Positions 63,199 to 64,000 of a stretch of 64,000 nt of DNA are shown here, piece by piece. Where the stretch lies: assembly GCF_900699785.1 (NCBI RefSeq), contig NZ_LR535679.1, positions 434,001 through 498,000 of the forward strand, given 5' to 3'. The number at the start of each line of letters is the position of its first letter. Position 1 is the stretch's first letter. The translations under genes and the position numbers were made by a program. The stretch is from Campylobacter showae (GTDB lineage: Bacteria > Campylobacterota > Campylobacteria > Campylobacterales > Campylobacteraceae). Under the pieces are notes generated by a model. It worked only from the letters and a program-made list of their open reading frames with translations. It had not been told where the DNA came from and did not search any database.

Positions 63199-64000
63199 AG
63201 CTCGGCCTTTTTATAGCTTAGAGAAAAACTTACTTTTATAAAGCTATCGTCTCCTACTTTGGTATCTGCGCTCGGAGTTATTAGCCTCGCCCTATATACT
63301 CCGCTTTTGTGAAGCGTAGAATATACGTAGCTTAAATTTAGATCTTCGCCGATAGAAAGAGAGCTTTTCGAACCTTTAATCTCCTTGTCGATGCTATCTT
63401 GCAAAAACATATCGGTTAGTTCCAGCTCGGCCCTAACCTCTATATTTTTTATCGTAGCGTTTTCTACTATAACCGTATCGGTTAGCGGTCTTACTTTCTC
63501 GCCGCTTAGGTAATCCGCCACGCTTTGTCTGGTCTCTTCGCTCATATCGCTAGTTTTTAGGTATACCTTTACTATGCCCGGTCCCCCGTTTAGTACGCTG
63601 GCTTCTTCTACCTTTGCGTTTGCCGAAAGAGCGTGATAGATATAGGCCTTTTTGCTTCCCGCGGTACTAAATCTTTCAAGAGAAAGCACGGCTCTTTCCT
63701 TTAGCCTTTCGTCGCTTTCTACCTCCGCGCCACCCCCAAACTCGCTTAGTTGTTTTGCTTTTAGCACGAAAGGGAAAGGGGTTTGGATATATTCGCACTT
63801 TAGCGGGCTTGATTTTATAAATTTATCAAGCACCGATACGGCCGTAGTTTTTAGTTCTCCTTTTTTGACGATCGCCGTTTCTTTGACGTAGGCGACGTCG
63901 CCGTTGTCGCTAGTTAAAACGGTTCCGGCCGGAATTATCGTATCCGCATCTCTAGGAGTCGAAAGCGAAAGCTCGATACTAGCCGTCGGTTTTTCTCCTT
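63195..64000 (-). CDS. J: Phage baseplate assembly protein gpJ, partial (5' end outside window)
   Basis: The frame is open through the right window edge, reading TPRDADTIIPAGTVLTSDNG then VAYVKETAIVKKGEL and on to KVSFSLSYKKAEL at the stop. A baseplate-J core is clear: GGGAEVESDERLKERAVLSL, VLNGGPGIVKVYLK, ARLITPSAD. A GTG at 63833 is an internal Val codon, not the start. The missing N-terminus lies beyond 64000; W and V should follow if P2 order holds. Confidence 0.88.
   Translation of the reverse strand, partial: GEKPTASIELSLSTPRDADTIIPAGTVLTSDNGDVAYVKETAIVKKGELKTTAVSVLDKFIKSSPLKCEYIQTPFPFVLKAKQLSEFGGGAEVESDERLKERAVLSLERFSTAGSKKAYIYHALSANAKVEEASVLNGGPGIVKVYLKTSDMSEETRQSVADYLSGEKVRPLTDTVIVENATIKNIEVRAELELTDMFLQDSIDKEIKGSKSSLSIGEDLNLSYVYSTLHKSGVYRARLITPSADTKVGDDSFIKVSFSLSYKKAEL

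Larger units (their letters stand above)
51251..64000. mobile_element. Prophage with P2-type contractile-tail module (right end outside window)
   Basis: The region contains a repressor-like HTH gene, operator region, tyrosine integrase, and tail genes D, X, U, T, E/E', FII, FI, H, I and J in P2 order. Lysis-like and accessory genes are also present. No capsid, terminase or replication genes are inside the window; they should lie beyond 64000. The left border is set at the point where the Cdd1-like gene breaks off; it is an estimate. Confidence 0.85.

Noticed and set aside
63195..63833. Complete gpJ gene starting at 63833
   Set aside because: The apparent start is an internal GTG (Val); the frame and baseplate-J similarity continue to the window edge.

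Overview
The window comes from a Campylobacterota chromosome, most likely a fairly high-GC Campylobacter of the C. rectus / C. showae / C. curvus / C. concisus group. This rests on gene content and order. Two blocks match C. jejuni gene order as I remember it: pbp2-engB-lptA-lptC-kdsC-rlpA-mltD-tatD-cbrR-recN-nadK-aspS-adk-ppa (the Cj0638-Cj0652 block) and mnmC-amiA-NMO-tyrS-spoT-rpoZ-pyrH-envC-ftsX-ftsE-trmB-flpA-rluA-rodA (the Cj1268-Cj1282 block). Here the two blocks are fused near 18.6 kb. The species assignment is inference; no rRNA is present.

Layout. 1-2063: partial gltX, mscL and a Crp/Fnr regulator. 2181-13853 (minus): a long cell-envelope run (PBP2, an MreD-like membrane protein, EngB, LptA, LptC, KdsC, HisB, RlpA, MltD), then tatD, cbrR, recN and nadK. 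13947-18532 (plus): aspS, adk, a YgiW-type OB-fold protein, ppa and a DUF937 protein. 18788-34278 (minus): the mnmC to rluA block, with stringent response, cell division (FtsEX plus an EnvC-like peptidase), tRNA modification and the FlpA adhesin. rodA (34331-35437, plus) is divergent from rluA.

35517-50495 (plus) is a complete respiratory sulfite-reduction (mcc) locus. It holds a two-component system whose sensor carries a periplasmic CxxCH site, octahaem MccA with a CX15CH haem site, an FKBP foldase, a NrfC/NrfD-type quinol dehydrogenase, and a dedicated CcsBA-type haem lyase. Seven tightly packed accessory genes follow: a Sel1 protein, a double-NosL protein, a 62-residue membrane peptide, an ABC permease and ATPase, a Cys-pair membrane protein and a second NosL-like protein. 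MccA is known to need haem c and copper. I read the tail of the operon as a copper-delivery and assembly module; this is the most interesting system in the window.

50772-50862 (minus) is tRNA-Ser(GCT). Beside it a Cdd1-like gene has lost its 5' end at what looks like the left border of a prophage (about 51251 to beyond the window). The prophage starts with an HTH repressor-like gene and a divergent operator region, a very acidic protein and a tyrosine integrase. A P2-type contractile-tail module follows on the minus strand: D, X, U, T, E/E' with a frameshift site, FII, FI, a small lysis-like cassette, fibre-associated genes, H, I and J (J runs off the window). Several genes too short to be picked up by length alone are annotated: 49-, 26- and 54-codon genes, and the E' extension.
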